Below, in pieces: positions 12,982-25,024 of a stretch of 64,000 nucleotides of DNA. This DNA comes from Fratercula arctica (Eukaryota > Chordata > Aves > Charadriiformes > Alcidae), in contig CANTUZ010000002.1 of assembly GCA_947846985.1 (NCBI GenBank), positions 17,065,587 to 17,129,586 on the forward strand, given 5' to 3'. The notes below the pieces were generated by a model. The model ran no database searches. It worked only from the letters and a program-made list of their open reading frames with translations, and was not told the origin of the DNA. The stretch's first letter is position 1; each line of letters opens with the position of its first letter. A program made the position numbers and the translations under genes.

Positions 12982-13970
12982 CACCTTCCTACACCTAGTG
13001 CTCGGCCGGAACCTTGTTGCCAGGGGAGACGGGCGCTTTACGGCAGGACGTTTGAACGGCGGCGGGGGAAAAGTTGCGGCCGCAGGTACCGGGAGCGGCG
13101 GCCGCGGCCTGGGGGGGCTCGGCGGGGCGGCCGCAGCGCCGCCCGCGGACCCCCGACCCGCTGAGGAGGGGGGACCCCCGTCCCTCCGCTGGCAGCAGGG
13201 GGGGATCCCCGCGGGACGGGGCGGCCCGAGGGGGCGGGAGCCGGGGGGTAGAGGGGGGGTGCTCGCCGGGGCGGCGGAGGGGGATCCCCGGCGTCGGCGG
13301 GGCCGGCGGGGGCGTTCCGCCCGCCCCGCATGGCCGCGCTGAGGGACCGGCCCGCCGCCTGCCTCCCCGCCCCGCTGCCAGGTGCCTCCCGCCCCGCTGC
13401 CCTGCGGCCTGCTCGGCGCCAGGCCCCAGGTACCGCGGGGGCGGGCGGGCGCGGCGGGGCCGAGCCTGCGCCGGCTCCGCTTCCCCTCGCTCACGCTGCC
13501 CCGCACCTGCCTTAGGGCAGCGGTGGGGCTCCCCCACCCAGCCGCGGTAGCCTGGCCCCCCCGCCGGCTGCCTTACCGTAAGCCGGCCGGGGAAGGGAGG
13601 GCAGGGGCGGATTCACGTCGTGCCGGTCATCTTGCCCTACAGGTCTGGGCGAGGAACGGACGGCTGGAGGAGAGCGATGCTGTTCCCGAGTGCGAAATCT
13701 GTCGTCCTTGAGCTTTCCTTAGTCACGCTTCCCGCTTTTACGAAGAGGAGAGGAGTTAGAAAATTCTGTGCCCTAAAAAATAAAACAGGAAGGGAGCCAT
13801 TTTTCGCGGATAATTAATAAACAACCTTGTTTGGGCTTAATAAATATATTCAACGTATTAAAAATGAAAATATCACTATCAAACACTCATACTATTTATT
13901 TGCTCTTGCTTTTCACTTTGGGTAATAAAATAACAATAACTTTCCATTTGTTTTTAGGCTTTCTTATTTC

Positions 13971-13986
13971 TTTTTTTTTTTTTTTT
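13971..13986. repeat. Poly(T) run, 16 T
   Basis: Sixteen consecutive T on the + strand, shortly outside the CpG island. No associated retroelement is recognised. Confidence 0.85.
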
Positions 13987-16266
13987 CCTTATCCTGGGAT
14001 GGTTCTGTAGAATTTACAGTTTTGTGCTTCTGGGGAATTCTTTTATGCAAACAAATTACATTTCAGTGAAAGCGTTTCTGTTAACATGATAATTTTAATA
14101 AATAATTGATACACTAGTGAATTTGAGGCCTTTAGTTACTCTGCATTGTCTCTACATGCGATATGTTCACATGCTGTAACACATCACCTCGTCTCATGGA
14201 AGCAGCATAGCATGTCTCTAGAAAAATGAACTATTGAACACTGACAGTTTGTGCAAGTACCTTGTATCTGAAGCTTACCCATAAGTCAGTGCAATCAGAA
14301 ATGCTTAGAAAAGACGTATAGGGCTAAAATGGATGCAGAGTTAGGTAAAGATCTAGTGTGGTTTTTTCAAAATTAATTGTACTCTCAGAAAGGTACATGA
14401 ATCGTGGATTTGGGTACTTACATGAAAACAGCTGTTGCCCTTCTTTACAGGTACAATCCATTTGTGTAGTATCTCTCAAAAATTGTTAAATTTAGGTGTA
14501 GTGTTTTTACATATGTATCTTTAACCAGTGTGAATTAGCTGCTGACTTCAACAGTTTAATGAGGATCTACCCAAGAGCTGTTAAAGAAGGGTAATGAATC
14601 AAACAGTACAACGTGTTTGATGAACTAATAGAAGTCATTTAAAAGCATTAGATTTGGCCTTAGCTGGGAGTACCGAACCCCAAACACAAGGGTAGCTAAG
14701 AACCGCAGCACAAAATGAACTACAAGATAAAGATGAAACTTGTCAGCAAAATTTTGAGTGAGTGAATTGCAAAGTTTACGGCAGAATCTCGGTTTTGTCC
14801 TGCTTTAATAGTTCAGCATCCTTACTCGTCAAGTTTTTGTACAGAAGATATCTGTGGCTCTGAAACTGCTTGCAAATGAGGGCTTAAGTTGTTTTGGAAT
14901 TCTTGGATGTTTTTGTCATTCTGTGGATTAATTTAACCAAAATATCATGTACAGGTTTTCACGCTAAGTTTTCATTTCCTTAAAATTTGTCATGTTGTAG
15001 AAGGTAGTTGCAAAAATTAAAATAATAAGGTATCTGTAGATGTATTTGTAGATTTGTAACAACGTTCCCCTGCCTACCCACACAAAATCCCAGGCCCCTC
15101 TTTAAGCAACTTTCAAGTAGCTTGTTTTCGTTGAGTTTTGTCACTGTTCACCTCTGGATAAGAATTCTTGTCTCTTCATTTTGAGCAATTTACGTTTCCT
15201 AGCAGAATGAGGAGAGAAACAGTCTCCTGGTGTTTGTTACTGCCTTTTTTCCAATAGCCACGGTGTCTGTTTGAGCATTGGTCTCTTGAGATTCCCAAGC
15301 AGCTAGAAGAAACTGGTGACAACTCTTGCTGCCCATTAGTGTCTGAAGAGCAGAACTGAAACTGGCAGGAGCATTGCTAGCTCTACACTGCTATCGTTGT
15401 GATAAATGAGAAGAGAAAACCAAAGCAATCTTTGTATATGTTGGTTTTGATACCAAAGAGGTCTAGAAACTAAAAAAGCAGAGGATGGTATTTTGCATGA
15501 AGTTATTGATTACCCCAATCGCTTTTCATTGTGGAAAGTGTCTCATTCACATGCAAATAGGTATGTGATGGTCTGGTTTTTTGGTTTTTGTTTTTTAAAC
15601 TTTGATATATTTGATGCAAGCAACTGGGCACTTCACGTCTTTGTATACAAAGTTCCCATTATTTACTGCGCTAAAAAGCATCACAATTAAGGATGCAGCC
15701 ACTGTCAAAGTGTTTTGACCTAATAAATTCTTTTAATCATGGATGCAAACCCCCTATTTGCTATCTTTGTAGTGTTCTGCAATTTATGAGCACATTCTAT
15801 ATGTAATTTAAACTGTTTTGTGCTGCAAGAATGAAAAATCCTGTTTTTTCTTTATGGTGCACAGCTTTCAATCTGACTTTTCAGTCAAGGATGCAGGAAT
15901 TAATTAATGTACTAATTTGCAAAGCCTCGGCAAAGCGTTGTATTTTCTGTATCCTCCTAAATGTGGCCTGCTTGAGAATATATCTCTTTAAATGAGGAAT
16001 TCTAAGACAGTGGTCATCCATAACAATTAGTTCATCTCTAGTGACATAATTTGTGTGGGAATTCAGGCAACCTAAATAGGTGTAATGTAGTTGAAATGTA
16101 GATTGCATAGCTGCTGTACTTCACCTTTTTTGAAATTTATTTTCATTGTCTGAAGACAGGAATTAAAATACTTTAGTAGTCACACTGGAGTATGGGTGCT
16201 CGAAAACCAGCTAATGATTATTACAGACAGTTTTTGCCATTTTAAAAGTAGTCCTGTATGTTGTGT

Positions 16267-16291
16267 TATGGTTTATGATCATAAAACCATA
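16267..16291. repeat. Imperfect palindrome with one bulge
   Basis: TATGGTTTATGAT pairs with ATCATAAAACCATA, apart from one extra A in the right arm, centred on TGATCA. A third copy of ATGGTTTATGA follows at 16301-16311. It could extrude as a cruciform; no element family is recognised. Confidence 0.6.
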
Positions 16292-18228
16292 AATCATCTT
16301 ATGGTTTATGAGTATGTGTTATTAAATAAAAGCATTCAGTCCTCTGTTTGTATGCTTACTCCTTATTCATGTTTATGAAATGAAGTTTCACGTCCTGTCT
16401 TGAGTATTCTGGATTTAATGGTGTTCATTTAATTGAATGAATTTAGAATTACGGTGGAAAATAACTCAGTCGATTGTTTCTTGTGTCATTTCTGGTTTGT
16501 GGAGATCCTTTTTTTTTTTTCTGATTTCCATTAGTGAAACTATTTTCACTTCCATGTATTTTCTTGGAATGTTAGTTCCTAAAATTTACTTTTCAATTGA
16601 TGATTCCTTTTCTTTTTTTGGAAATATGCTTTTGCTCCTCTGTAGAAGTTGTAGTTGAAAGATTTAGTAGGAGAACAATGACCCAGCAACTAATCTTGAA
16701 TAAAATGTGGATTTTAGAGATATCAGCATACGGTTTTAGTGCCCTTCCAGATGGTCTTTCAATTTCTATTTTTGCTTCCAAGTGAATCTAATAAGTTTTG
16801 AAGGTGTACCCTGGGATGTTGTACAGTCTCAAAAAATGGTAAAGCCACTTGAAATTTGCATGTTCGCTTAGAGCGGAGTTTATAAATATTTATCAAGAGA
16901 AATTACCCTTTTTTCACTTTCCTCAACTTATAATTTTTTTTCTGTTTCTGTACTTTACCATGAATTTATTTGTTCATTTAAAGCTTGAAGCTGATTCCTA
17001 ATAAATTATCGTGTCTTGCACAACTTGAGACGGCCGTACCTGCTTGAAAGATTTAAGCATAAGGATGTAAACTGCCATAAAGCATCGATGCGTGCATAGC
17101 TCTATATAGACATAATGACTTGCATACATGCAATTGACTTTTCAAAAATCTTCCGTGTTAAGAAAAAGTGTTTGTGAAGATCACAAAGGCCTTCAAAATC
17201 ATTTTGTTTCTCTTGCTCTCCTTTTGCCCTACTTGTTGCATATTGTTTTTCCCGTGAAAGCAATTAACCTGTGCCGATACCTATGTCAGGTTGGTATGCT
17301 GGGTAAAATAAATGTACGAAAACATAACCAGGACCTACAATTCCATTCTTATGCTAATTTTAACTTTAGAGGTGTTCTCTGTTTCGGAGCTTTCACACAA
17401 GCAAAAAATATTTTTAGAAAAAGAAAAAATTTGAAAAGGTCATTCCACATTCTTCATCCAAAAGGCAAATCTTGCGTGTTCAAAATGGAATTGGAATGCA
17501 AATTTGGGTACAAGCATTGGATTGTGAACAGTTGTGATTTTTTGGTTTGTTTTCAAAGTACCTAGAACTTGAGTTGAGAATGTCTACTTCAATACTTTAT
17601 TTTCTACTACTAGATGCAGTAGCAAAATACTGTATCAAAATATTATTTTTTTGTTTTAAATTACATCTGAACTTGTGACTGATCAAATTACAGTTGTAGT
17701 GCAGTTAGTTTTCCCGGGTTTATTAGTAGCACATTTTCCATTCATCTTTGTTTATGATGACTCTGCATAAGTGTCCTTATCTGTTATATTATCTAATTAA
17801 ACACTAATGTATTGTGAATATTTTCCCATATGGTTCATGTTTGTTTCCTTCTGTAACTTACACTCTGTTTCTGATTTAGTTCTGCTCCCCAGCCCTCTTG
17901 CTGTTTGCTGTCTCACAGTTTTGTGCGATTGCTCATTTGGCTCTCGTTTGGAGTTACTCTCCTTGTTATGATATCTGTACAGCTGGCTCAGCTCTTTAAA
18001 TCTCAACTTCAAATTGATTTCTTAATTATTTCATTGCATATTCTTCTCATTTATATTTGGGTTTTTTAATTGCTGCAACACAGTCTAATGTCAGATGTTA
18101 TTCATTTGTTATCTCTCATTTGTCTTTTTTTCTCACTGCGAAGTGCATAATGCTTCTGCAGGAAATGTTTGGTAATACATAAAGGAAAGCTGTTGTTTTG
18201 GAGCTGCTATAGTTTTGGAGCTTGCAGT

Positions 18229-18245
18229 GTGTATTCTGAATACAC
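18229..18245. repeat. 17-bp palindrome with single central base
   Basis: GTGTATTC and GAATACAC are perfect reverse complements around one central T. The core TTCTGAA has the TTCNNNGAA-like layout of a STAT site but with a one-base spacer, so I do not call it one. Confidence 0.5.
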
Positions 18246-21200
18246 AGAATTACCATAAAGCAAGCCAGAAAAAAAGAATATTAGAGTCTACCAAAACAAA
18301 CAAATGAATACAATTAAAAGTCTAATTTTGCTTAAGAGACCTCAACAAATCATCGGCCAATGCCATAACAAGAAACACAGGTACTCTAATGATTATTTTC
18401 TGAGATGTGAACCGAAGCTTTGGTGTACTCGGCATAGTTGGTCTGATTCTCCTATTTGGCAAGGTAAGGGTCTCTCTGGTGGATACAAACATATGGTGTT
18501 AAAACGGACAATAGTATGTTTGAAACTCAGATGCAGAGACCAAATGCGTTGTCACTATAGAGCTGTGTAAAATCTAGTGTAATTCCATCTGACTTTAGTT
18601 TACTGGAGCAAAGCAGTTCAGTGCAAGAATGGTCACGTGTTGATAAAGAATTGGAAAGGGTTTATGATTCTCATGTAAGGCTACACATATCAGGAATTTT
18701 TGGTTGCAAGATCAAACAAGGAAAGCATAGTTTGGATCCTTCCAAACAATAAACATTTCTTTTTTCCCTTGTGGAAATATACGGGTTCAGATAGAAAATG
18801 ACTTTTTTACCCAAGTATTAAAAGCTTGGATTAGAGCAATTGTTACAAGCAGAGCAGATGGTCCAGGGGTTTCCATGAACCAAATGATTTGAAAATTCCC
18901 GTTATTAGGTTCCCTCTTCTTACTGGGGAGGTTTGAACAGAGATGTGTATGGTGGGCAGTACCCTAAATCACTGGGCTGTAGATATTCTGAAGAACTCTC
19001 ATTTTCTCTTATGGATCCTGACTAACTGTGAAAGTACTAGAAGAAGGACAAAAGCTCCCGTGTCATCTTTAGAGAAGTACTTTGAAATACCCTTTACTCC
19101 TCTCACCACTTACGTAAATGTTCTGGCTGTTAGGTTATAATCTTTAGTTCAATGACTATTTTAAGTATTTTATAGAAACAGAAACCATTCATCAGTACAG
19201 ATAAAGACCACCCAAACTGTTGTCTTTAGGAAAGTGAATTGGCATAACTGCTGAATGATGACGATTCAGATTTCTTTGAGGAGAGGGTAGAATCGCCCTT
19301 GGCTTTTAATATCCTGGAGGAACTCAGTGACTTCTGGGATTTCGTATTAAAGATGGATTACAACCCAACGTTTCATGCACACAGGGCATGTTCTGAATGG
19401 CCCAGATCAGTTTCTGCAGAGCGGCCAGGTAGAGAAAAGCCGAGCTTGAAGAGCTGCAGATGGTTAGGTAGAATGAAGAGCATGGCAGCTGTAGGGATGA
19501 CCAGAAGCAGATCTTCATGTACATGGAGAATTTAACTGAAAATCCTGAGTAACTATGATTACCTAGAAGCTGAAAGCAGTAATGGAGAGCTTTGTTTGTG
19601 TTTAGATGCCTACAGGATCTGTTTTGCAAATACAAAAGCTATCTGGAGTAGTAAAATTAAAATTTGATGTGTTTTAGGTAATTTTATTTCTGTTTAAAAG
19701 ACTCATTACCTATTTCAGTAGCTGTTGGTAGGCATTCATTGAAGCAGTTGATTTCTTGCAGGTGATGACTAATTCATTTTGGTAACCATAGTAGGTGATC
19801 ATGCGTGGGACTCATCTGCCTTATGTAGAGTTTTACGTCTGGGCTAATCCTTCCAGGCTGCCTTTGTGGCTAGTGGGGATCTAGGCAGTAGGGCCTGGTA
19901 TACCTCACAGACGTCTAAAGTTAAGTGAGATGAATCCCACCCCATCTCTTACTCTTGACATCAGTCCAGCCAGTGAGGTACGCTTTCCTGTCATGAGGTT
20001 GTTGGGGTTTATGGAGATGACTTCATCTCTCTGCTCTGAATTTTACTCCCAGTTTTGTAGGGTGAAAAGTCCTAGAATTTGTTGCCTCACCTGCAACTGG
20101 TGTCTTTTTTGCCAAGTATCTTTAGACACCATTCCCTGATAAGGCCATATCAGCTCTGTGGATTTTCACATAATGTACCATATATCACACAACACCAAGG
20201 GCAACAAAAGCATTTCTAATGGTATGAAATTTTATTTTTGTTTTTTAATAGTTGTAGTCCAGCCAAATGTTTATAAAACATTTGGGCCGTCTTAGCGTAG
20301 GGAGGATAACTGTGAAAACCTTATTCTGCAACGATGTACAATTCAAAAGCTCAGAGTTTGTTCCTGCAGCCAGGTGTGCTTGTATTTGGATTCATCATTG
20401 CAGCATCTTGAAGAAGAGGACAGAAGAACTTTGCTTAATTGTTATTAATAATAGTACTTTGGTGCCATGCCATTTATTCTAAATAATGTAAAGAACTTCA
20501 TGGGATTCATTGCTAATTTTAGACATAAGCTTAATTTGCAAAATGGAAAAGCTCCTCACTGCAATAGCATCTTCACCATGAATCCAAGACTATACTTAGT
20601 TGCATGCTTCAGCTTAGACTGCTTTATCTTTAGTTGGTGATTGCTTCATAAACACTGCTCTGCTCCTAAATAATATTTATAGGATCTGTGATGTTTTTAT
20701 CTTAACATTGTTGCTCACTTAAATGTTTATTCCAGAAGGTCTGAAAAATTATGTTTGCAACTACTGTTAATTTCCCTATGAGAGGTGGCTTATGCACAAC
20801 TATTTTTCAGAGTCTATTTCAAGACGTTTCAACTACAGCCTAGTCTTAATCTGAGTCAGACTAAATCAGAGTCACATTTTCTCTTGAATAGTAATGCACC
20901 ACATTAGTTTTGCAGCCTCTGAAACTGCATTTGAAGGACATTGCATTGCTTGGGTCTCCGTTCTCCTCAAAGTGATGCATACTGGTATGAATCCTAAGCA
21001 AAAGGTTTTGGTGCTCTTTCCCCAGCCTGCTTTTCCTGTGGTACAGTGATGGATAACCCTTTCTGTTGACTTGGGCAAGACTGAAGAAAAAAAAGCAAGC
21101 AGACAGACCCGTCCATTGCTGTGACTACCTAGACTGAAATGCCAAACTCAACAAACAGACCATTCTTCATGCATAGAAGAAAATACTAGACAGAGTATCC

Positions 21201-23224
21201 AGCCAGCCAGGGATCAGCAAATGTACCAGAGCAATAGCCATGGCTAAACTCAAACGGAAACCTTTTATGTAAATTCATCTGTGTGCGCTTTTTTCTTGCT
21301 TGCTACTCGATGCTGTCTCTCATGTCCTTCTGCACGAGAGCTCAGGGTGCCTTTCTTCACTAGCTTTTCTTACCTTTCAGAATATTAAAAAATATGCAAA
21401 ACATTTTTAGTTAACACTTATGGTGTATATCTATTACTACACTGCATCTGTTTGTATACACACACATGCATAAAGCTATTTTTAAAGATTAGGAAGGTCA
21501 CAAAGTCATGGGCTTGGCCTAGATTCGTGATCCCTTGGTTATACCCACATCTGCCTGCCCCATCCCTCCCCAAGAGATTACCACCACCACAGCCGAGGCT
21601 GCCGTTCCCTGTGTACACAAATCCCCGTGTATTAGCAAACTGAAAACAACGGTAGTTCAAATTAAAAGTACTATGCTGGACCAGCAGGTGCAGACTCAGT
21701 CTTTCTCCCATTTATTTGGAGAGGTTACTGTTTCCAGTTGTGTGATCAATGTTGTTTTCAGCTGCTCCAGCTATGTCCAACATGGATGGCTTCATTACAG
21801 AATGGAAATATTAATGCTTCCCTTTTCAGTCATAGAGTTTTAATTTTTATCCCCTATTACGTTAGCTACGTTACCCCATCTCTTCCTGCGCCTTGAGAAG
21901 ATGTGCCGCTTGGCGATGTATTAATAAATCTTTCCTCCTTGTTCAAAATAGTTCTAATCCTAATCATGCAGGTTATGCAAACCCCAGTCTAAAGACAATC
22001 TAGCAATTTCTATGGAAGACAGTTCTAGGCAGACGCTTACGTTTGATTTTGACTTATATGACATGCAATATATGGAAGGTCATACATCATGTCAGACACA
22101 TTTCATTCATCAGGGTTGGCTTCCCAAATGCTTTGGGAAACTAGCCAAAATCACAACATGGGAAATTCCTTAACCAAGAAGAGGATTAACCAATCCTTAA
22201 ACAAGTTTGAGGATTCGTTTGGACTTTCTTGTTCCAACGGCATCTACTATAACGCTAACTAATAGCTAGGGGTGTACATCTCTGCATCTCTGTGGGGGAC
22301 TAGCATAGGGGAGTAGCTAACAGAAAAGCTCCAAGTACTTTTTATTCCCCATTCCTGCTGGGAAAAGATTCAGATTCGGATTTCTCCAAATCTTTTGCTC
22401 TTCCCCATCAGAATCTCAACAAACTCATCAGAATCTCTTTGTTCCTCAATTAAAAGAATGTCAAAACTACTTAATTTCCTTTGTGCAGTCCTACTTGGAT
22501 CTAAATATGCATTTGACATTTCATGCTACGCCCAGTTCCAACAGATGTAGGCTCTGTGGCCTTACAATTAGGTACTATGTTAAGTGCTATCTAATTTTAG
22601 GAGATGCCATATGGCTTTCCCTGTATTTTCCTGGATAGTTTCTGAAAGGTAAGCATGCTGTTTCATTACAGAGACCCATCACTTCCTGAAGTCATGGGAA
22701 GGCTCATGCTTCCTCAAGAGGATCCAGTGCTCCTTGGACTGCAGTCCATCACCAGACTACGTAGAGCCTTTCCTACCTCCTACTTACAGATATGATCTCA
22801 AAAATAAAACATAGGCGTTAATTAATATCAGGACATTGACCTGGAGCCTGAGAATATAAGTTTCAGGATGATGATGTGACAGTCATTTTTCTCTCTTTCC
22901 CATTAGAAGATGCCATTTGATTTTAGGGACTAGTATTCTCCAATTTTCAAGTTGCTATTCATTTCAGTGTAAGAGACCTCTCTTCTGTTATCTGGCCGTC
23001 TGGGATCCTTTCATAAGAAAAGCATCATTCCAGTATTAGAAAGAATATTTCAGCTTGCCGTATTTAATCGGAACATATTGAAGCAAGATGCAAAGCAGTA
23101 TCACATGAAAACTAAACCCCTCATTGGATGCTAAGTGAGTATAACCTTCCTGTCTAAAGACATTCAAAGAGATAAAGAAATAACCAGCTTAGTGTTATGC
23201 AGAAAATAATAAGGAGCAGTCATG

Positions 23225-23262
23225 TAATAATAATAATGATATAGTTAAATATAATAATAAAA
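23225..23262. repeat. TAA-rich low-complexity tract
   Basis: Short runs of TAA/ATA units interrupted by a GATATAG segment. A degenerate trinucleotide repeat with no coding signal. Confidence 0.7.
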
Positions 23263-24888
23263 CACACAAAGGTTAAGATATGTTAATTATGATAGATGCT
23301 AAGACATCTTAGGGTTAAGATATATGTTGAAGAGAGTGTCAGGTTTGTCTCTGCACCTCTCCCGTCAGGGATTAGATCACATCCCACAAGGCTAAAGGTA
23401 ATCTCCTTGTTATCATTTTCCATCATGAAATTTTCAGTGCTGTTCTGTCGAGCTCCAACCACGTGTTTCCTAAACAGAGCCCACCTGAGCAGTTGTCAGC
23501 TGCTCTGCTTGCTGGCAGCGCATCCGTCTCCATCTCAGAGCATGTTCCCTCCTCACCTAAGAGGGCTGCTTATCCAACTATTCCCAGAGTGGGAATCTAC
23601 GAAAGGCACTTAAAGAAGAGACAGAGGAGGCTGTTCCCCAGAAAGCAACTCGCTTTGAGATGAACACAAGGAGGTTTTTTGCTGGTGCCTCACCACATTC
23701 TGCTGAGTCAAGTCAGCATTAAGTGAATACAAATTCTCCCTTGGGAGTCCTAATTACAGTTGAGGATCTCAGGAAGTTATGGAAGGAAACAGGAGGGCTG
23801 GAAGTGCTTTCATAGCCTCTTCTTTTGAATATCCAGGAAAAATACAAGAAGGGATTCATGACCCACGGCAGTCGAGAACTGCAATTGCAGGCCATACCCA
23901 GCTGCACCCCTGTTGATTTCATCTGCAGGACTCCTGCTGGAGGAGGATTTTGGGGGTGACCTATTGATCAGTAGCAAGTCCTTACAGAGCTGTCTGTAGT
24001 GGGCATTACTGTAAGATTTGCCAGCATCAGTGCTGTATCTTTTGTACACACAGTTGCTGGTGCTTAGTGTCTATTTTTCCTTGCTTAAATTGACGTACAT
24101 GGGATCTGATTATTTTTTTAGTATATTTATTATTTTGTAACAATTTATAGCATTATGAGAGTGCTTCAGTGCAACTTGTTGAGAGTAGTCACCCTGTAGT
24201 TGCCCTTCATTCATCTAAGGGCAGTAAAACGTAGAAAGCAGTTATGGTCCTTTCTTGGAGTGACACAGCTGAAATAACTCCATCACCCAAAACTTAAGGG
24301 TAGACAATATCATCTGGAGTCAGCCGCACAGATGGAAGGAGGGATGGGTGGAAGTGGGTGTCACTGGCGTACAGCCTGCAAAGCTGCTCATGAAAAGGCA
24401 GAGAGAAGCGGCAAGAGGAGAAGTAAAAATGTGCTTTGGGGAGAAAGTCCAGCAAAAGAACTTTTTTTGGCAAAGTGCTGGCTAAAAACAGGGTTGAAAC
24501 AGCAAGCAAAGAAACTGCCTTCTGGTGTTTAATTCCTGCTTGGTTGGAGGAGCCATAAACCAGAGGTTTCTGAAAACTCTTCTGATTTGCATTTGGCAGC
24601 CAACAGCTTCAAGAGCTGATGAGGGCACAGAGGGGTGAAGGTCAGTCCCTGCCTGGTGCCCAGAGCCCCAGGACACCCCTCTGCCACCCCTCCCTGCAGC
24701 CTGGGGACAGCACCCATCAGCACCTCTTCAGCAGAACAAAGCAGCCAGATCAGGTTGGAACACTTCCTAAAGCGCCAGCCGGCAATTAAGGATCCTCAAT
24801 TAGGAAGAGCCTTGAGGCAGGATAATGACCTCTGTCTGGGAAGTAAAGGTTGGGCTTTAAGTCAGTATCAGCAGCTTGAGAATTCTTG

Positions 24889-25024
24889 GGTTGGGTTTTG
24901 TTTGTGTTGTTTTTTTTGAATTGTGGAGGTTTAGGTTTTTTCTTTTTTTGGGGGGGGGGGCTTTTTTGTTTGTTTGGGGGGTTTTTTGTTTGTTTGTTTC
25001 TGTGCATGCATTTTGTTTTGTTTT
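24889..25024. repeat. T/G-rich low-complexity tract with G12 run
   Basis: About 135 bp composed almost only of T and G on the + strand, with a run of about 12 G (24951-24962) and several GTTT units at 24967-25000. Frames across it encode only low-complexity peptide and are not genes. Confidence 0.8.

Larger units (their letters stand above)
12866..13060 (-). promoter_or_regulatory. ZEB1: ZEB1 5' leader and core promoter region
   Basis: The minus strand upstream of the ATG reads GAGCATTTAGACACAAGCG and then GAGAGGATC directly before the start codon. This matches what I recall of the mammalian ZEB1 leader, which implies strong conservation. Further upstream lie a G-rich purine tract (12899-12942), two CACCT half-sites 10 bp apart (12982-12986 and 12992-12996) and an ATGTAA start-stop element. 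I see no TATA box, as expected for a CpG-island promoter. The exact transcription start cannot be placed from sequence, so the right boundary is a guess. Confidence 0.65.
11821..13509. promoter_or_regulatory. ZEB1: Cluster of CAGGTA/CAGGTG E-boxes around the ZEB1 start
   Basis: Eight sites of the form CAGGTR (either strand) lie within 1.7 kb: 11821-11826, 12351-12356, 12628-12633, 12846-12851 (inside coding exon 1), 13083-13088, 13379-13384, 13427-13432 and 13504-13509. CAGGTA/G is the core bound by ZEB1, ZEB2 and SNAIL proteins. By chance one expects about one per kilobase on two strands. A CAGGTA string can also be a splice donor, so some + strand copies may belong to a divergent transcript. 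Confidence 0.55.
11640..13620. promoter_or_regulatory. ZEB1: CpG island over the ZEB1 promoter and exon 1
   Basis: Base composition changes abruptly from AT-rich flanks to very GC-rich, CpG-dense sequence for about 2 kb. The island covers the ZEB1 start codon and extends about 1.2 kb into intron 1 and 0.75 kb upstream. It contains poly-G runs of 15 and 16 bases, a (CCCT)6 repeat and long G-rich tracts. Long open frames on both strands here are a composition effect, because GC-rich DNA has few stop codons. CpG islands of this type mark constitutively unmethylated promoters and often start transcripts in both directions. Boundaries are by eye. Confidence 0.9.

Noticed and set aside
11481..13711. 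Many other long frames on both strands of the CpG island
   Set aside because: They overlap one another in several frames, encode Gly/Pro/Arg/Ala-rich peptide and stay open only because the sequence has few A/T-rich stop codons.
16593..16785. Mirror-image pair of 62-codon frames on both strands
   Set aside because: Coincident short frames with no coding character on either strand.
17128..17565. 145-codon + strand frame in AT-rich DNA
   Set aside because: No recognisable domain, no start or splice support, and a few frames of this length are expected by chance in 64 kb on six frames.
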